Position numbers and translations under genes: made by a program. From positions 1 to 64,000 of the forward strand of contig CAKUYZ010000003.1 in NCBI GenBank assembly GCA_934717675.1: a DNA stretch of 64,000 nt, given 5' to 3'. This DNA is from an uncultured Bacteroidales bacterium (GTDB lineage Bacteria; Bacteroidota; Bacteroidia; Bacteroidales; Marinilabiliaceae). Positions 34,607 through 44,620 of the stretch are shown piece after piece (the first letter of the stretch is position 1; every line of letters begins with the position of its first letter). The notes beneath the pieces are model-generated. The model ran no database searches and was not told where the DNA came from. It saw only the letters and a list, made by a program, of their open reading frames with translations.

Positions 34607-36505
34607 ATGGAACAGACATACCCACTTCTTAGCACCATAGACACGCCCGCCGACCTGAAGAGACTCAGTGTCGAGCAGCTGCCGCAGTTGTGTGACGAGT
34701 TGAGGCATTTCATCATTGAGCAGATGAGCCACGCGCCTGGGCATTTCGCCGCCTCGCTGGGCGTGGTGGAACTCACCGTGGCCATTCACTACGTCTATGA
34801 CACGCCATATGACAAACTCGTGTGGGACGTGGGCCACCAGGCCTATGGGCACAAGATTCTCACAGGGCGGCGCGCCGTGTTCCACACCAACCGCAAGCGC
34901 GGCGGTATAAGCGGTTTCCCAAACATCTTTGAGAGCGAGTATGACGCTTTCGGCGTGGGGCACTCGTCCACGTCGGTCTCCGCGGCTTTGGGCATGGCCA
35001 TCGCGGCGAGGCTGAGCGGCGAGAAGCGTCATGTGGTGGCCGTGATCGGAGACGGTGCGCTCACGGGCGGAGAGGCCTTTGAGGCGCTCAACAATATGGC
35101 GGCGGCCAGCCCCGACATGCTCGTCATCCTCAATGACAACAACATGGCCATTGACAAGGTGACGGGCGGCATGAGCCAATATTTGTTAGACATCTCCACC
35201 TCTAGCCTCTACAACAGGCTGAGGAACAAGATGTCTCAATACCTTGACAGGAAAAACGACTCCGCCACGGGCCACAACAGCTTCATCACCAAGCTAAACA
35301 ACAGCCTCAAGAACCTCATCAACCACCAGACCAATATGTTCGAGGGGCTGAACATCCGATATTTCGGCCCCACGGACGGGCACGACGTCAAATACCTTGT
35401 CTCCATTCTCCGCGACTTGAAGAGAATCAGCGGCCCCAAGATGCTCCACGTCATCACCGTCAAAGGCAAAGGCTTCAAGGCGGCGGAGCAAGACCCCACA
35501 AAGTGGCACGCCGTGGGACGCAGTTTTGACATTGAGACGGGCGACCCTCTCACGCCACCGTCGCAAACCCCTCACCCCCCGCGTTTCCAAGACGTTTTTG
35601 GCGAGACCATTTTGGAGCTTGCTCGCAAAAACGACAAGATTCTGGGCATCACGCCAGCCATGCCTAGCGGGTGCTCACTCAGCGTCATGATGCGCGAGAT
35701 GCCTGATCGCTGTTTTGACGTTGGCATTGCCGAGCAGCACGCCGTGACGTTCGCCGCAGGCTTGGCCGTCTCTGGCTATACGCCTTTTTGCAACATATAC
35801 AGCACTTTTGCCCAAAGGGCGTTTGACCAGGTCATTCACGATGTGGCCCTTCAAAAGCTCCACGTGGTCTTTTGCTTTGACAGGGCTGGCCTCGTGGGGG
35901 CCGATGGCGCCACTCACCACGGCGTTTTCGACGTTGCCATGTTGCGCCCCGTGCCGAACCTCACCATCATGTCGCCCATGGACGAGCCGGAGCTTCGCAA
36001 CATGATGTTCACGGCTCAAGACCCGTCGCTTGGCGCGGTGGTCATCCGTTACCCGCGTGGCGAGGGCTCGACGGTAGATTGGCGTACGCCTATGGAGAGG
36101 GTGGAGGTGGGCCGCGGTCGCAAGCTTCGCGATGGTGAAGATGTGGCGCTGCTCACCCTGGGTCCCATAGGCATTGAGGCGCGGCAAGTGGCGGACGGGC
36201 TGAAAGCCTATGGCATAAGCGCGGCGCACTATGACCTGCGTTTCGCCAAGCCGCTAGACGAGGCTCTGCTCCGTGAGGCTTTTGACTCGTGCAGGCTCAT
36301 CGTCACCATGGAAGACGGAGTGCGTGAGGGGGGCGTTGGCACTGGCGTGATGGAGTATGCCATGGACTGCGGCTACGGTGGCAGAGTGTTGCGAATAGGT
36401 GTGCCGGACAGATTCATTGCCCACGGGACTGTGGAAGAGCTATATAAAGAGTGCGGGATGGATGCCGACAGCGTAATCTCCGCCATAAGGGAAGCTTTGG
36501 ACTAA
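34607..36505 (+). CDS. dxs: 1-deoxy-D-xylulose-5-phosphate synthase
   Basis: 632 residues. It condenses pyruvate and glyceraldehyde 3-phosphate, the first step of the MEP isoprenoid pathway, with thiamine diphosphate. Motifs: [16 protein letters not shown] (about 70-85), the TPP motif [17 protein letters not shown]...LNDNNMAI, and [15 protein letters not shown] near 423. It supplies precursors that uppS, elsewhere in the window, turns into the cell-wall lipid carrier. Monocistronic between a hairpin and a bidirectional terminator. Confidence 0.96.
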   Translation: MEQTYPLLSTIDTPADLKRLSVEQLPQLCDELRHFIIEQMSHAPGHFAASLGVVELTVAIHYVYDTPYDKLVWDVGHQAYGHKILTGRRAVFHTNRKRGGISGFPNIFESEYDAFGVGHSSTSVSAALGMAIAARLSGEKRHVVAVIGDGALTGGEAFEALNNMAAASPDMLVILNDNNMAIDKVTGGMSQYLLDISTSSLYNRLRNKMSQYLDRKNDSATGHNSFITKLNNSLKNLINHQTNMFEGLNIRYFGPTDGHDVKYLVSILRDLKRISGPKMLHVITVKGKGFKAAEQDPTKWHAVGRSFDIETGDPLTPPSQTPHPPRFQDVFGETILELARKNDKILGITPAMPSGCSLSVMMREMPDRCFDVGIAEQHAVTFAAGLAVSGYTPFCNIYSTFAQRAFDQVIHDVALQKLHVVFCFDRAGLVGADGATHHGVFDVAMLRPVPNLTIMSPMDEPELRNMMFTAQDPSLGAVVIRYPRGEGSTVDWRTPMERVEVGRGRKLRDGEDVALLTLGPIGIEARQVADGLKAYGISAAHYDLRFAKPLDEALLREAFDSCRLIVTMEDGVREGGVGTGVMEYAMDCGYGGRVLRIGVPDRFIAHGTVEELYKECGMDADSVISAIREALD

Positions 36506-36528
36506 GAACTTGGCGAAGGATATATAAG

Positions 36529-36566
36529 AAGAGGGCGTGACGGCTTAATTGCGTCTCGCCCTCTTT
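36529..36566. terminator. Bidirectional terminator between dxs and the carbamoyltransferase gene
   Basis: Outer stem AAGAGGGCG / CGCCCTCTT (36529-36537, 36557-36565) and inner GACG / CGTC with one T-T mismatch. Short T runs flank it on both strands, and it separates convergent genes. Confidence 0.8.
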
Positions 36567-36591
36567 GCGTTTGTGGCTGCGTGTCGTCGGC

Positions 36592-37545
36592 CTATTTGCG
36601 CAAATCTTCAAGCATACGCTTCATCACCACTTGCGCGGAGACGACACGGTTCGCGGCCTCGGGAATGACAAGGCTGTTGGGGCTGTCAATGACCTCGTCT
36701 GTCACAATCATGTTGCGGCGGACGGGCAGGCAGTGCATAAACTTGGCGTTGTCGGTCCAGCTCATATGCTCGGCGTCAACAGTCCAGCTCATGTCTTTTG
36801 AGAGGATTTGGCCATAGCTCTCATAAGATGACCAGTTCTTGGCATATATGAAGTCTGCGCCCTCGAAAGCCTTTTTCTGGTCTCGCTCCAGGTGCGCCCC
36901 TTGCATGATGTCCGGAGCCAAGTCATAGCCTTCGGGACAGGTGATGACGAAGTCCACGTCGGCGACTTTCATCCACTCGGCAAAGGAGTTCGGCACGGCC
37001 TGCGGCAATGCGCGAGGGTGGGGAGCCCAGGAGAGGACCACTTTGGGGCGCGCCTTGGTCTTGTGCTCCTCAATGGTGATGAGGTCGGCAAAGGCCTGGC
37101 ATGGGTGCCTTGTGGCGCTCTCCAGGCTTATTACGGGGCGGCCGGAGTACTGGATGAACTGGTTGATGATGGTCTCCTGATAGTCGAACTCGCGGCTCTC
37201 GAAACGAGCGAATGAGCGGACTCCGATGATGTCGCAGTAGCTGCCAATGACGGGAATGGCCTCGCGCAGGTGCTCGCTCTTGTCTCCGTCCATCACCACG
37301 CCCATCTCCGTCTCGAGTTTCCAGCTGTCCTTGTCAATGTTCAGGACAATGGCGTTCATGCCGAGGTTCTGCGCCGCCTTTTGCGAGCTGAGCCTCGTGC
37401 GCAGGCTCGAGTTGAAGAAGACTAGGATTATGGTCTTGTTGCGGCCAAGCTCCTGCCATGCGAAAGGGGTCGCCTTGACCTCCTTGGCCTCGCGGAGGGC
37501 CTTGTCGAGGTCGCCAATGTCACCGACGGTGAGAAATCTGTTCAT
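36592..37545 (-). CDS. argF': N-succinyl-L-ornithine carbamoyltransferase
   Basis: 317 residues. The carbamoyl-phosphate site is FFNSSLRTRLS (43-53) and the C-terminal ornithine-loop motif is MHCLPVRRNM. The SSLRTR form, together with KLETEMGVVMDGDK and near end-to-end resemblance to the Bacteroides fragilis enzyme as I recall it, places it in the acylornithine group that runs arginine synthesis through succinylated intermediates. The substrate-selecting residue (Pro90 in B. fragilis, Glu92 in the acetylornithine enzyme of Xanthomonas) is Ser90 here (GDKS). From published swaps at that position I expect succinylornithine preference. It follows murF by 53 bases. Confidence 0.93.
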   Translation of the reverse strand: MNRFLTVGDIGDLDKALREAKEVKATPFAWQELGRNKTIILVFFNSSLRTRLSSQKAAQNLGMNAIVLNIDKDSWKLETEMGVVMDGDKSEHLREAIPVIGSYCDIIGVRSFARFESREFDYQETIINQFIQYSGRPVISLESATRHPCQAFADLITIEEHKTKARPKVVLSWAPHPRALPQAVPNSFAEWMKVADVDFVITCPEGYDLAPDIMQGAHLERDQKKAFEGADFIYAKNWSSYESYGQILSKDMSWTVDAEHMSWTDNAKFMHCLPVRRNMIVTDEVIDSPNSLVIPEAANRVVSAQVVMKRMLEDLRK

Positions 37546-37598
37546 GATGGTTGGCTATTATGAGTTTTTTATTTTTCTGTGTTTTACCGTGTCCTCTG

Positions 37599-38873
37599 TC
37601 AGAGCATGGGCACAAGTTGAGACAGTTTGTTGGAGTTAGATCCTTTGATGAGGATGTATTTGCCGCTTAAGGCCCTGACGGCTTGGGCGGCGTCTGGCGT
37701 GGCGTTGTAGAAAGCGAAACCTGGATAGTCTTTCTCAAACTTGCAGAACTCAGGGCCTATGAGGATGGCCTGGTCTAGGTTCATTGTCTTGAGTTTCTCC
37801 AGCACCTTGACGTGCTGCTCATCCTGTAGCGGGCCTAACTCCCTCATTGCTCCCAAGATCACGCACTTGTGTCCCGTCTCGTGGCTGGCGAAGTTGTCTA
37901 GCGCCGCGCCCATGCTCGTGGGGTTGGCGTTGTAGGCGTCCACCACCAGCCTGTTCCGACTGGTCTGGACTATTTGGCTTCGCCCGTTGGTGGGCTCATA
38001 TTGCCCAATGGCCTCGGTCACGTCACTGTCCGCCACGCCAAAATGATGCCCCACGGTGGCCGCGGCCAAGGCGTTTGGCAGGTTATATTTGCCCAAAAGG
38101 TGCGTTGTGACGTGATGCCAATCGCCGCCCGCGCTCCAACGCATATCGAGAGTCTCCGCCGCGCCGTCTTCAACGCATCCTTGCACATAAGGCACCGTGT
38201 TGGCATATTCGCCAAGCATTTGCGCCAGGTCTTTGTTATCAGGGTCTATAAAGACGGTGCCGCCCGTGCGGCGCAGATAGTCATAAAGCTCCGCCTTTGT
38301 GCGCTTCACGCCCTCGAAGGAGCCAAAGCCCTCAATATGCCCGATGCCCACGTTGGTGACAAGGCCTGCCGTGGGCTGAGATATGGTCACTAGGGCCGCT
38401 ATCTCGCCAGGGTGGCTCGCGCCCATCTCCACCACGGCCATCTCGGCGTCATCTGGTATGGAGAGGATGGTCAGCGGCACTCCAATGTGGTTGTTGAGGT
38501 TGCCTTTCGTGGCCACTGTCTTGAATTTTTTGCTCAAGACGGCCGTTGTCAACTCCTTTGTCGTGGTCTTGCCATTGGTGCCTGTGATGCCTATGACGGG
38601 AATTGTCAGGTGTCTGCGCCTCTCTCTGGCCAGTTCTTGAAGAGCTGTCAGAGTGTCGTCCGTAACGTAGGCGCGGGGGTCGTTGGCGAAAGATTTGTCT
38701 GTCGTCACCACATAGGCCGCCCCAAGCTCAAGAGCGTGGCCGACCATGGTGTTGGCGTCGAAGTTGGCGCCGCGTAATGCCACGAACAGCGACCCTGGCG
38801 CGATGGTGCGCGTGTCTGTTGAGACTCCCGCGCTGTGGCGGAAAGCCTCATATAGTTCTGAGATTGTTTTCAT
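37599..38873 (-). CDS. murF: UDP-N-acetylmuramoyl-tripeptide--D-alanyl-D-alanine ligase
   Basis: 424 residues from ATG at 38873, giving the usual MurF opening TISELYEAF; a second ATG at 38900 would add nine residues. MurF adds D-Ala-D-Ala to the peptidoglycan precursor. The ATP loop is GITGTNGKTTTKEL near 104-117, with the Mur central-domain NNHIGVPLT and VVEMGASHPGEI after it. It is isolated from the other mur genes and from the dcw cluster; a carbamoyltransferase gene follows. Confidence 0.94.
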   Translation of the reverse strand: MKTISELYEAFRHSAGVSTDTRTIAPGSLFVALRGANFDANTMVGHALELGAAYVVTTDKSFANDPRAYVTDDTLTALQELARERRRHLTIPVIGITGTNGKTTTKELTTAVLSKKFKTVATKGNLNNHIGVPLTILSIPDDAEMAVVEMGASHPGEIAALVTISQPTAGLVTNVGIGHIEGFGSFEGVKRTKAELYDYLRRTGGTVFIDPDNKDLAQMLGEYANTVPYVQGCVEDGAAETLDMRWSAGGDWHHVTTHLLGKYNLPNALAAATVGHHFGVADSDVTEAIGQYEPTNGRSQIVQTSRNRLVVDAYNANPTSMGAALDNFASHETGHKCVILGAMRELGPLQDEQHVKVLEKLKTMNLDQAILIGPEFCKFEKDYPGFAFYNATPDAAQAVRALSGKYILIKGSNSNKLSQLVPML

Positions 38874-38900
38874 TGTCTGCGTGTCGGGAGGAAAACTCAT

Positions 38901-38916
38901 GGATGCCGAGGCATCC
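38901..38916. other. Small palindrome at the murF start region
   Basis: GGATGCCGAGGCATCC, arms of 6-7 bases, directly upstream of the alternative ATG at 38900. In the transcript it would form a short hairpin in front of murF. Confidence 0.35.
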
Positions 38917-38940
38917 CATAACGCTCATCCCCCGCAACTT

Positions 38941-38948
38941 TAAAGTTA
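38941..38948 (-). promoter_or_regulatory. Weak -7-like element of murF
   Basis: TAACTTTA on the minus strand, one base off TAnnTTTG, 68 bases before the ATG at 38873. Confidence 0.35.
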
Positions 38949-39033
38949 CAGAATATTTTCTGCAAGACTGCCGCCCGATGCCACCTATTGCCGCACCCGT
39001 CGGCTGTGAGTTTCCCTGCCATGGACATAGCAA

Positions 39034-39069
39034 GGCGGCCTCCGAGCCATCATAAGCTCGAAGGCCGCC
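39034..39069 (-). terminator. Terminator-like hairpin after atpG
   Basis: 14-bp stem with one mismatch (39034-39047 with 39056-39069), 8-base loop, 39 bases past the atpG stop. The U tract on the minus strand is poor. Confidence 0.6.
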
Positions 39070-39107
39070 CTTACCATTAGTGCCGTTATTCTGACAGTGT
39101 CGTCGCC

Positions 39108-39995
39108 TTAGCCGTTGAGGGCCGAGGCTCCGCTCACAATCTCGATAAGCTCGTTCGTGATGGCTGACTGGCGCGCTTTGTTATACTGAAGCTGTAGCTC
39201 GTCAAGCAGCGTCGTGGCGTTGTCCGTGGCTTTGTGCATCGACGTCATGCGTGCGCCATGCTCCGAGGCCACCGACTCTTTGACCACGGCCAAGAGTTTT
39301 ATCCTGATGGCCTGCGGAATCAGGTCGGCCAAGACCTCCTCTTTGCTCGGCTCCACAATGAAGTCTCGCGTGGCCTTGTCATCGGCTTGCGTGTCCATGC
39401 ACAGCGGCAGCAGTTGCGCCTCGCGCACGTTTTGCACCGCAGTGTTGACAAACCCGTTGTATATCAGCACCACGCGCCCATAATCCTTGGCCTCGAAGCG
39501 GCTTCTGATACCATCTGCCACCTCGTAGACCTTGGCGAGGCCGAAATTGTCATAGAAGCCCTCGGCCTCTGTGACGGGCACCATCACGTGGCGCGAGCGC
39601 AGACCCTTGGCCACCTGCTTCCCTATGGTCAAGACTTCCACGAGCCCCTTGTCGGCATCTGCCTTGAGGGTGGAGGCGAGCATCACCTCAACCTCCTTGA
39701 CAATGTTGGAGTTGAAAGCCCCCGCGAGGCCCTTGTCTGAGGCAATGGCCACGAGCAGCGTCTTGCCCCCGGGTGTGGCCTTGCGGAAAGCGGGGTAGTC
39801 CAGCTCAACGTTGGAGACTGACGAGCCTAGCGACCCTATGATCTGGCTCAGCTTGGCCTCGAACGGGCGGACTTTGGCCACTTCGTTCTGCGCCTTTTTC
39901 AGCTTGGCGGCGGAGACCATCTTCATGGCGCTCGTCACCTGCCTGGTGGACTGGACGGAGTGGATTCTTGTCCGGATGTCTTTAAGATTAGCCAT
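39108..39995 (-). CDS. atpG: ATP synthase subunit gamma
   Basis: 295 residues. The rotor shaft of F1. N-terminal helix MANLKDIRTRIHSVQSTRQVTSAMKMV-type start and C-terminal helix ending in the conserved KARQSAITNELIEIVSGA are intact. Last gene of the ATP synthase operon, 18 bases after atpA. Confidence 0.96.
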   Translation of the reverse strand: MANLKDIRTRIHSVQSTRQVTSAMKMVSAAKLKKAQNEVAKVRPFEAKLSQIIGSLGSSVSNVELDYPAFRKATPGGKTLLVAIASDKGLAGAFNSNIVKEVEVMLASTLKADADKGLVEVLTIGKQVAKGLRSRHVMVPVTEAEGFYDNFGLAKVYEVADGIRSRFEAKDYGRVVLIYNGFVNTAVQNVREAQLLPLCMDTQADDKATRDFIVEPSKEEVLADLIPQAIRIKLLAVVKESVASEHGARMTSMHKATDNATTLLDELQLQYNKARQSAITNELIEIVSGASALNG

Positions 39996-40013
39996 CAGTC
40001 TGCCCTCCTGCCG

Positions 40014-41591
40014 TTATTTAGCGAAGCGTTTGCTCACCTCTGCGGCCGTCTCGCGGAGAATGGCCGTGATGTTGTCATCAATCTTGCCTTGCGACAGCGT
40101 GTTGAGCGCGTCTTTGTGGCGAAGCTCCATCTCATCAAGGAACTCCTCCTCAAACTGCCCCACCTTGTCCATCGGCACGTCGCGGAGCAGTCCGTTGGTG
40201 CCGCAGTAGATTATGGCAATCTGCTTCTCTACGGTATATGGCGTGTGGAGCGGCTGTTTTAGGATCTCCACGTTCTTTCGCCCCTTGTCCAGCACAGCCA
40301 TGGTGGCGGCGTCGAGGTCGGAGCCGAACTTGGAGAAAGCCTCCAGCTCGCGGAACTGAGCCTGGTCTAGTTTCAGCGTGCCCGCCACTTTCTTCATGCT
40401 CTTGATCTGCGCCGACCCGCCGACGCGGGACACTGAGATGCCCACGTTGATGGCCGGGCGCACACCGGCGTTGAAGAGGTTGCTCTCAAGGTATATCTGG
40501 CCGTCGGTGATGGAGATCACGTTGGTAGGGATATATGCCGCCACGTCACCGGCCTGGGTCTCAATGATAGGCAGCGCCGTGAGCGAGCCGCCACCCTTGA
40601 CGATGGGCTTGATGTCTTCCGGCAGGTCGTTCATCTTGGCCGCCAACTCGTCGTTCTCCACAATCTTGGCCGCGCGCTCCAGGAGGCGCGAGTGGAGGTA
40701 GAACACGTCGCCAGGGTATGCCTCGCGTCCGGGTGGCCTGCGGAGCAGGAGGCTCACCTCGCGGTAAGACACGGCCTGCTTCGAGAGGTCGTCATAGACA
40801 ATTAGGGCGTGTCGGCCGGAGTCGCGGAAATACTCACCAATGGCCGCGCCGGCCAGGGGAGAGAAGTATTGCATGGCCGGGGTGTCTGCCGCCGTGGCGG
40901 AGACCACCGTGGTGTAGGCCATGGCGCCGTTTTTCTCCAGCGTGGCCACAATCTGCGCCACGGTGCTGGCTTTCTGGCCAGTGGCCACGTAGATGCAATA
41001 TACCGGCTCGCCTGCGTCGTAGAAACTCTTCTGGTTAAGAATGGTGTCTACGGCAATGGAGGTCTTGCCCGTCTGGCGGTCGCCGATGATGAGCTCGCGC
41101 TGGCCGCGGCCGATGGGGATCATAGAGTCGATGGCTTTGATGCCGGTCTGGAGCGGCCTCTTGACCGGCTGGCGGAAGAGTACCTGAGGAGCCTTGCGCT
41201 CCAGCGGCAACTCGTAGAGCTTGCCGCCGATGGGTCCCTTGCCGTCAATCGGCTCGCCGAGGGTGTTGACCACGCGGCCAACAATCTCGTCTCCGACACG
41301 GATGGACGCGATGCGCCCTGTGCGCTTCACTGTGTCGCCCTCCCTGACCTCGTCGGCGTTGTTCATAAGGACAATGCCCACGCTGTCCTGGTCAAGGTTG
41401 AGGACCACGCCCATGGCTTTGCCCACCTCGACGAGCTCGTTGCTCTCGACGTTGGACAGGCCGAAAGCCGTGGCGATGCCATCGCCGACGGTCAGGACGG
41501 TGCCCACCTCTTCCAGCTTTGAGGAAGAGTCAAACTGCTCCAGCTGCTGCTTGAGCACGCTCGACACTTCCGAGGCTTTTATTTTTTCCAT
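40014..41591 (-). CDS. atpA: ATP synthase subunit alpha
   Basis: 525 residues. Non-catalytic nucleotide-binding subunit of F1. The Walker A loop [10 protein letters not shown] is at 170-179, [16 protein letters not shown] carries the Walker B region, and the alpha signature [17 protein letters not shown] is present near 375. Length slightly above the usual 500-513. Its catalytic partner beta (atpD) is not in this operon. Confidence 0.97.
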   Translation of the reverse strand: MEKIKASEVSSVLKQQLEQFDSSSKLEEVGTVLTVGDGIATAFGLSNVESNELVEVGKAMGVVLNLDQDSVGIVLMNNADEVREGDTVKRTGRIASIRVGDEIVGRVVNTLGEPIDGKGPIGGKLYELPLERKAPQVLFRQPVKRPLQTGIKAIDSMIPIGRGQRELIIGDRQTGKTSIAVDTILNQKSFYDAGEPVYCIYVATGQKASTVAQIVATLEKNGAMAYTTVVSATAADTPAMQYFSPLAGAAIGEYFRDSGRHALIVYDDLSKQAVSYREVSLLLRRPPGREAYPGDVFYLHSRLLERAAKIVENDELAAKMNDLPEDIKPIVKGGGSLTALPIIETQAGDVAAYIPTNVISITDGQIYLESNLFNAGVRPAINVGISVSRVGGSAQIKSMKKVAGTLKLDQAQFRELEAFSKFGSDLDAATMAVLDKGRKNVEILKQPLHTPYTVEKQIAIIYCGTNGLLRDVPMDKVGQFEEEFLDEMELRHKDALNTLSQGKIDDNITAILRETAAEVSKRFAK

Positions 41592-41623
41592 GCGCTGAAT
41601 GTCGTGTTATAAGAAAAAGAAAA

Positions 41624-42178
41624 TCAAACCGTCAGCTGTCTCTCTACGGCCTTGAGCTTGCTCCGGATGGAGCCGTCTACCTGACAACCGTCCACCTCCA
41701 GTATCAGCCCGCCTATGATGGCCGGGTTCACTCGGAATGTGGCGTCTATGGCCTCCACCTCCTTGCCGGAGGCTTTCAGCTTGTCAGAGACCAGCCCCGT
41801 GAGGCGTTCTTTCTGCTGCGCCGTGAGTTCCTTGGCGGTCGTCAGCCGCGCCGTGCAGATGTGACGCTCCGTCTTGTAGAGCATCTCGAAGACGAGCAGG
41901 ATGGAGCTGACGTAGCCTATGCGCTCCTTGTCCACCAAGAAGGTGAGGAACTGGAGCGTCTCAGGCGTCACGCGGCTGGCGAACACAGCCTCTACCAAAG
42001 CCTTCTTCTCCGACAGCTTGCGCAGCGGGGAGTCAAAAAACTTCTTGGCCTGTGGCTGCTCGGCCAAAGCCTGCCTTACGACCACCGCGTCGGCATACAC
42101 TTCGTCTAGCTTGCCGTGGTCGGCGGCGAAGTCGTGTAGCACCGTGGCGTATCGTCTGGCAATCAGTCCTGCGTCCAT
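41624..42178 (-). CDS. atpH: ATP synthase subunit delta
   Basis: 184 residues. Peripheral-stalk cap joining F1 to subunit b. Opening IARRYATVLHDFA, central LVDKERIGYVSSIL and C-terminal GGLILEVDGCQVDGSIRSKL are the family landmarks. It follows atpF by 9 bases. Confidence 0.94.
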   Translation of the reverse strand: MDAGLIARRYATVLHDFAADHGKLDEVYADAVVVRQALAEQPQAKKFFDSPLRKLSEKKALVEAVFASRVTPETLQFLTFLVDKERIGYVSSILLVFEMLYKTERHICTARLTTAKELTAQQKERLTGLVSDKLKASGKEVEAIDATFRVNPAIIGGLILEVDGCQVDGSIRSKLKAVERQLTV

Positions 42179-42187
42179 TGCTGTGGT

Positions 42188-42685
42188 TTAGTTGAAGTTG
42201 CTCTCTTGGAGATATTTCTCAATGAGTTGCTCCTGTCGGTCGTCGGCCTTGAGGTCGCTCTCGATGAGCTTGCCCGCGATTTCGACGGACAGGGTGGCCA
42301 CCTGGCGCTTCAGGGCGTCAATGGCGTCTGCCTTCTCCCTCCCAATCTGGGCCCGCGCCTGCTCAATGAGCTTGTCGCCCTCGCTCTGCGCGCGTTTGCG
42401 CGCCTCGTCGAGCATGGCCTCCACTTTCTCGCGAGCCTCTTTGAGTATGGCGTCGCGCTCGGTGCGGGTCTCGGCTAGCATCTGGGCCTTCTGGGCCTCC
42501 ACGCGCTCATATTCCTGTCGCGCCTCTTTGGCTTTCTCCAGGGAGGAGGATATCTCGTCCTCGCGCTCCTTGAGCATCCCCAGGAGGGGCTTCCATGCGA
42601 ATTTGGTGAGCAAGGCCAGGACCACCAGGAACGTCAGGCCCGACCAGATGACCAGTCCGGGCTCTGGGGTTAAAATCCCATCCAT
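42188..42685 (-). CDS. atpF: ATP synthase subunit b
   Basis: 165 residues. One membrane helix at about 10-28 (VIWSGLTFLVVLALLTKFAW) then a long charged coiled coil to the C-terminus, the peripheral stalk. Only one b gene is seen, so a b2 homodimer is expected. Confidence 0.95.
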   Translation of the reverse strand: MDGILTPEPGLVIWSGLTFLVVLALLTKFAWKPLLGMLKEREDEISSSLEKAKEARQEYERVEAQKAQMLAETRTERDAILKEAREKVEAMLDEARKRAQSEGDKLIEQARAQIGREKADAIDALKRQVATLSVEIAGKLIESDLKADDRQEQLIEKYLQESNFN

Positions 42686-42710
42686 AGTGATTCCGTTAAG
42701 GTGTTATGGA

Positions 42711-42914
42711 CTAGGCTGTGATGAATGCCATGACGATGGCGAAGAGGCCTGCGCCCTCGACCATACCTGCGGCGATAAGCATGGCGCTCTGGATCTTGCC
42801 GGACATCTCTGGCTGACGAGCCATGGCGTCTACCGCGGAGCCACCGACTTTGCCGATGCCGATGCCGATACCAATAACGATCAGTCCAAGACCGACTGCA
42901 ATCATGTTACCCAT
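42711..42914 (-). CDS. atpE: ATP synthase subunit c
   Basis: 67 residues, two membrane helices. The ion-binding carboxylate is Glu53 (AGMVEGAGLF); the polar loop is ARQPE (32-36); helix 1 has the GxGxGxG pattern at 15-21. The Gln and Ser/Thr that mark sodium-binding rings are absent, which points to protons. The start at 42914 has a second Met three codons on. A GGCGCC hairpin lies upstream at 42956-42972. Confidence 0.95.
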   Translation of the reverse strand: MGNMIAVGLGLIVIGIGIGIGKVGGSAVDAMARQPEMSGKIQSAMLIAAGMVEGAGLFAIVMAFITA

Positions 42915-42955
42915 AGTAATCTGTTTTTTAGTTGTTGTTTATCCTTTTTGTTGAG

Positions 42956-42972
42956 GGCGCCGCCTGGGCGCC
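42956..42972 (-). other. Hairpin in the atpB-atpE gap
   Basis: Six-base arms GGCGCC around a 5-base loop, in the 105-base gap before atpE, the longest gap but one in the operon. It may protect or separate the atpE message, whose product is needed in many copies. Confidence 0.4.
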
Positions 42973-43019
42973 GTTTGTTTTGGCTGTGTGTGAATTGGAA
43001 AAACAGTGGCCGATGGCCT

Positions 43020-44072
43020 CTAATCGTCGCTGCCGGCGTTGACCGCCAAGCCGATGTAGAGGGCGGAGAGCACAGTGAAAATGTAGGCCTGAAGGGCTCC
43101 AAAAATCAGCTCCAATGTGAAGACCAGCATACCCAGCAGCACCGAGACGGGGGCTATGCCCACGGTGTGGAGTATGAATATTAGCGAGAAGAGACTGATG
43201 ACGATGATGTGCCCGCCTGTGATGTTGGCGAAAAGACGGATGAGGAGGGTGAAGGGCCGTGTGAACATGGTCACGATCTCGAGTGGAACCATGATAAGTT
43301 TCATCACGGCCGGAACGCCCGGCACCGTGAAAGTGTGAATCCAGTAGTGCTTGTTTGCAGAGAAGTGGGTCACGAAGAATGTGAAAACCGCCAAGATGCC
43401 CGTGAAGGCTATGTTTCCAGACAGGTTGGTGGACCCGGGAAAGAACGGGATCAGACCTATCAGGTTATTGAACCAGATGAAGAAGAAGAGCGTGAGCAGG
43501 AACGGGGCGAAACGCATACCCTTCTCTTTGCCAATCTGCTCATCGGCAATGTCTTTGACAAAGGTGATCAGATACTCCACAGCGTTGGCCGCGCCATGAG
43601 GCACATTGCCAGACTTCTTGATGGAGCGGGCCGCGCCGCCGAAGACGAGCAGGAGGATCGCGCCCGTCATGATGCCGGAAGCCACGTTGCGCGTGAGGGA
43701 GAAGTCGAAGACGTTGTCGCGGCTGCCGTTGGCGCACAGCTTGTCATACGCGTTGAGCGTATACGTCACGCCGTTTTTCTCGACGGAGGCCCCGTTGCTG
43801 AATGAGGAGGACGACGTGAAGAGGAAATCGCCCGTGGCCGTGTTGTAGGCCATGACGGGGAGCGGGATGTCTATTGACTTTTTGCCGTTGTCCCAGGCGA
43901 TCACGTTCCAATGATGCGAGTCGCTAATGTGGTGGCTGATGACTTCCACCACGTTCACGCCCTCAGCCTCTTGCGTCTTGGCTGCCGCCTGCGCCTCGGC
44001 TGTGGATTGCGCGGAGACGGACGCCGCCAACATTGACAGGGCGAGCGTGAGAATGGTTGCTATCCTGCTCAT
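43020..44072 (-). CDS. atpB: ATP synthase subunit a
   Basis: 350 residues, long for the family because of an N-terminal signal peptide (cleavage near VSAQ, residue 22) and a periplasmic region of about 110 residues, a form known in Bacteroidota. The membrane part starts near 130. The essential Arg lies in FTLLIRLFANITGGH. Together with the c ring it forms the ion path. First standard subunit of the operon. Confidence 0.95.
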   Translation of the reverse strand: MSRIATILTLALSMLAASVSAQSTAEAQAAAKTQEAEGVNVVEVISHHISDSHHWNVIAWDNGKKSIDIPLPVMAYNTATGDFLFTSSSSFSNGASVEKNGVTYTLNAYDKLCANGSRDNVFDFSLTRNVASGIMTGAILLLVFGGAARSIKKSGNVPHGAANAVEYLITFVKDIADEQIGKEKGMRFAPFLLTLFFFIWFNNLIGLIPFFPGSTNLSGNIAFTGILAVFTFFVTHFSANKHYWIHTFTVPGVPAVMKLIMVPLEIVTMFTRPFTLLIRLFANITGGHIIVISLFSLIFILHTVGIAPVSVLLGMLVFTLELIFGALQAYIFTVLSALYIGLAVNAGSDD

Positions 44073-44132
44073 AGATGTTTTGTTTCGCTTCGTTTTATCT
44101 GTGCGGCCTCGCGCGGTTGAGGTGTCTCGATG

Positions 44133-44212
44133 CCGGGTGCCGTCACCCGGTACCGCGGCTCGTCGCCGGGGCTGTTTGAATTGTGTTGTCTATTGGTTGG
44201 GGCTCGCGCCCC
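44133..44212 (-). other. Two hairpins in the gap upstream of atpB
   Basis: CCGGGTG / CACCCGG (44133-44150) and GGGGC / GCCCC (44199-44212, a GCGA tetraloop on the minus strand) lie in the 143-base gap between the small membrane protein gene and atpB. Neither has a U tract. No TAnnTTTG is present in the gap. Confidence 0.4.
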
Positions 44213-44215
44213 GCC

Positions 44216-44578
44216 TCATGACCTTGCCGAGAGGGCCAGTCCGGAGGCTATTCTGAATGCCACTAAAGTGGCGCATAATGTCGCTATCTCCACCACGTTC
44301 GCCTCGCTTTTGGGCGTGGCGAACAGGACTACGACCACGGCGGCTATGACGAACGTCAACGCCTCGGCCACCACGGTGGACTTCATTTGGCTTTTACCGC
44401 CGGGAGACGAAAAACGTTTCATTAAGAAGGTCATTTTTGCGCCTTCAGCGCCCAACAATGCCAAGACCCCCGCCGGGAGAGCCGGGCTGGCCACCCCCCA
44501 AGCCGCCAAGGCCACCGGAGCGGCCACTCCTACCGCGGCCACTGCCACGGCCGCCCATTCTTTTGCGAGAAGCGCCAT
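44216..44578 (-). CDS. Small membrane protein of the ATP synthase operon (AtpI-like position)
   Basis: 120 residues with three to four hydrophobic segments (about 7-45, 66-85 and 92-115) and little else. Ala-, Val- and Leu-rich. The place directly upstream of atpB is that of atpI-type genes, whose products help assemble the c ring; sequence alone does not prove homology. It lies 42 bases after the bactofilin gene and likely shares its promoter. Confidence 0.6.
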   Translation of the reverse strand: MALLAKEWAAVAVAAVGVAAPVALAAWGVASPALPAGVLALLGAEGAKMTFLMKRFSSPGGKSQMKSTVVAEALTFVIAAVVVVLFATPKSEANVVEIATLCATLVAFRIASGLALSARS

Positions 44579-44620
44579 CGGGTTTAAGGTTGGCGTGGCC
44601 TCAATGAGCGACTTCGGATG

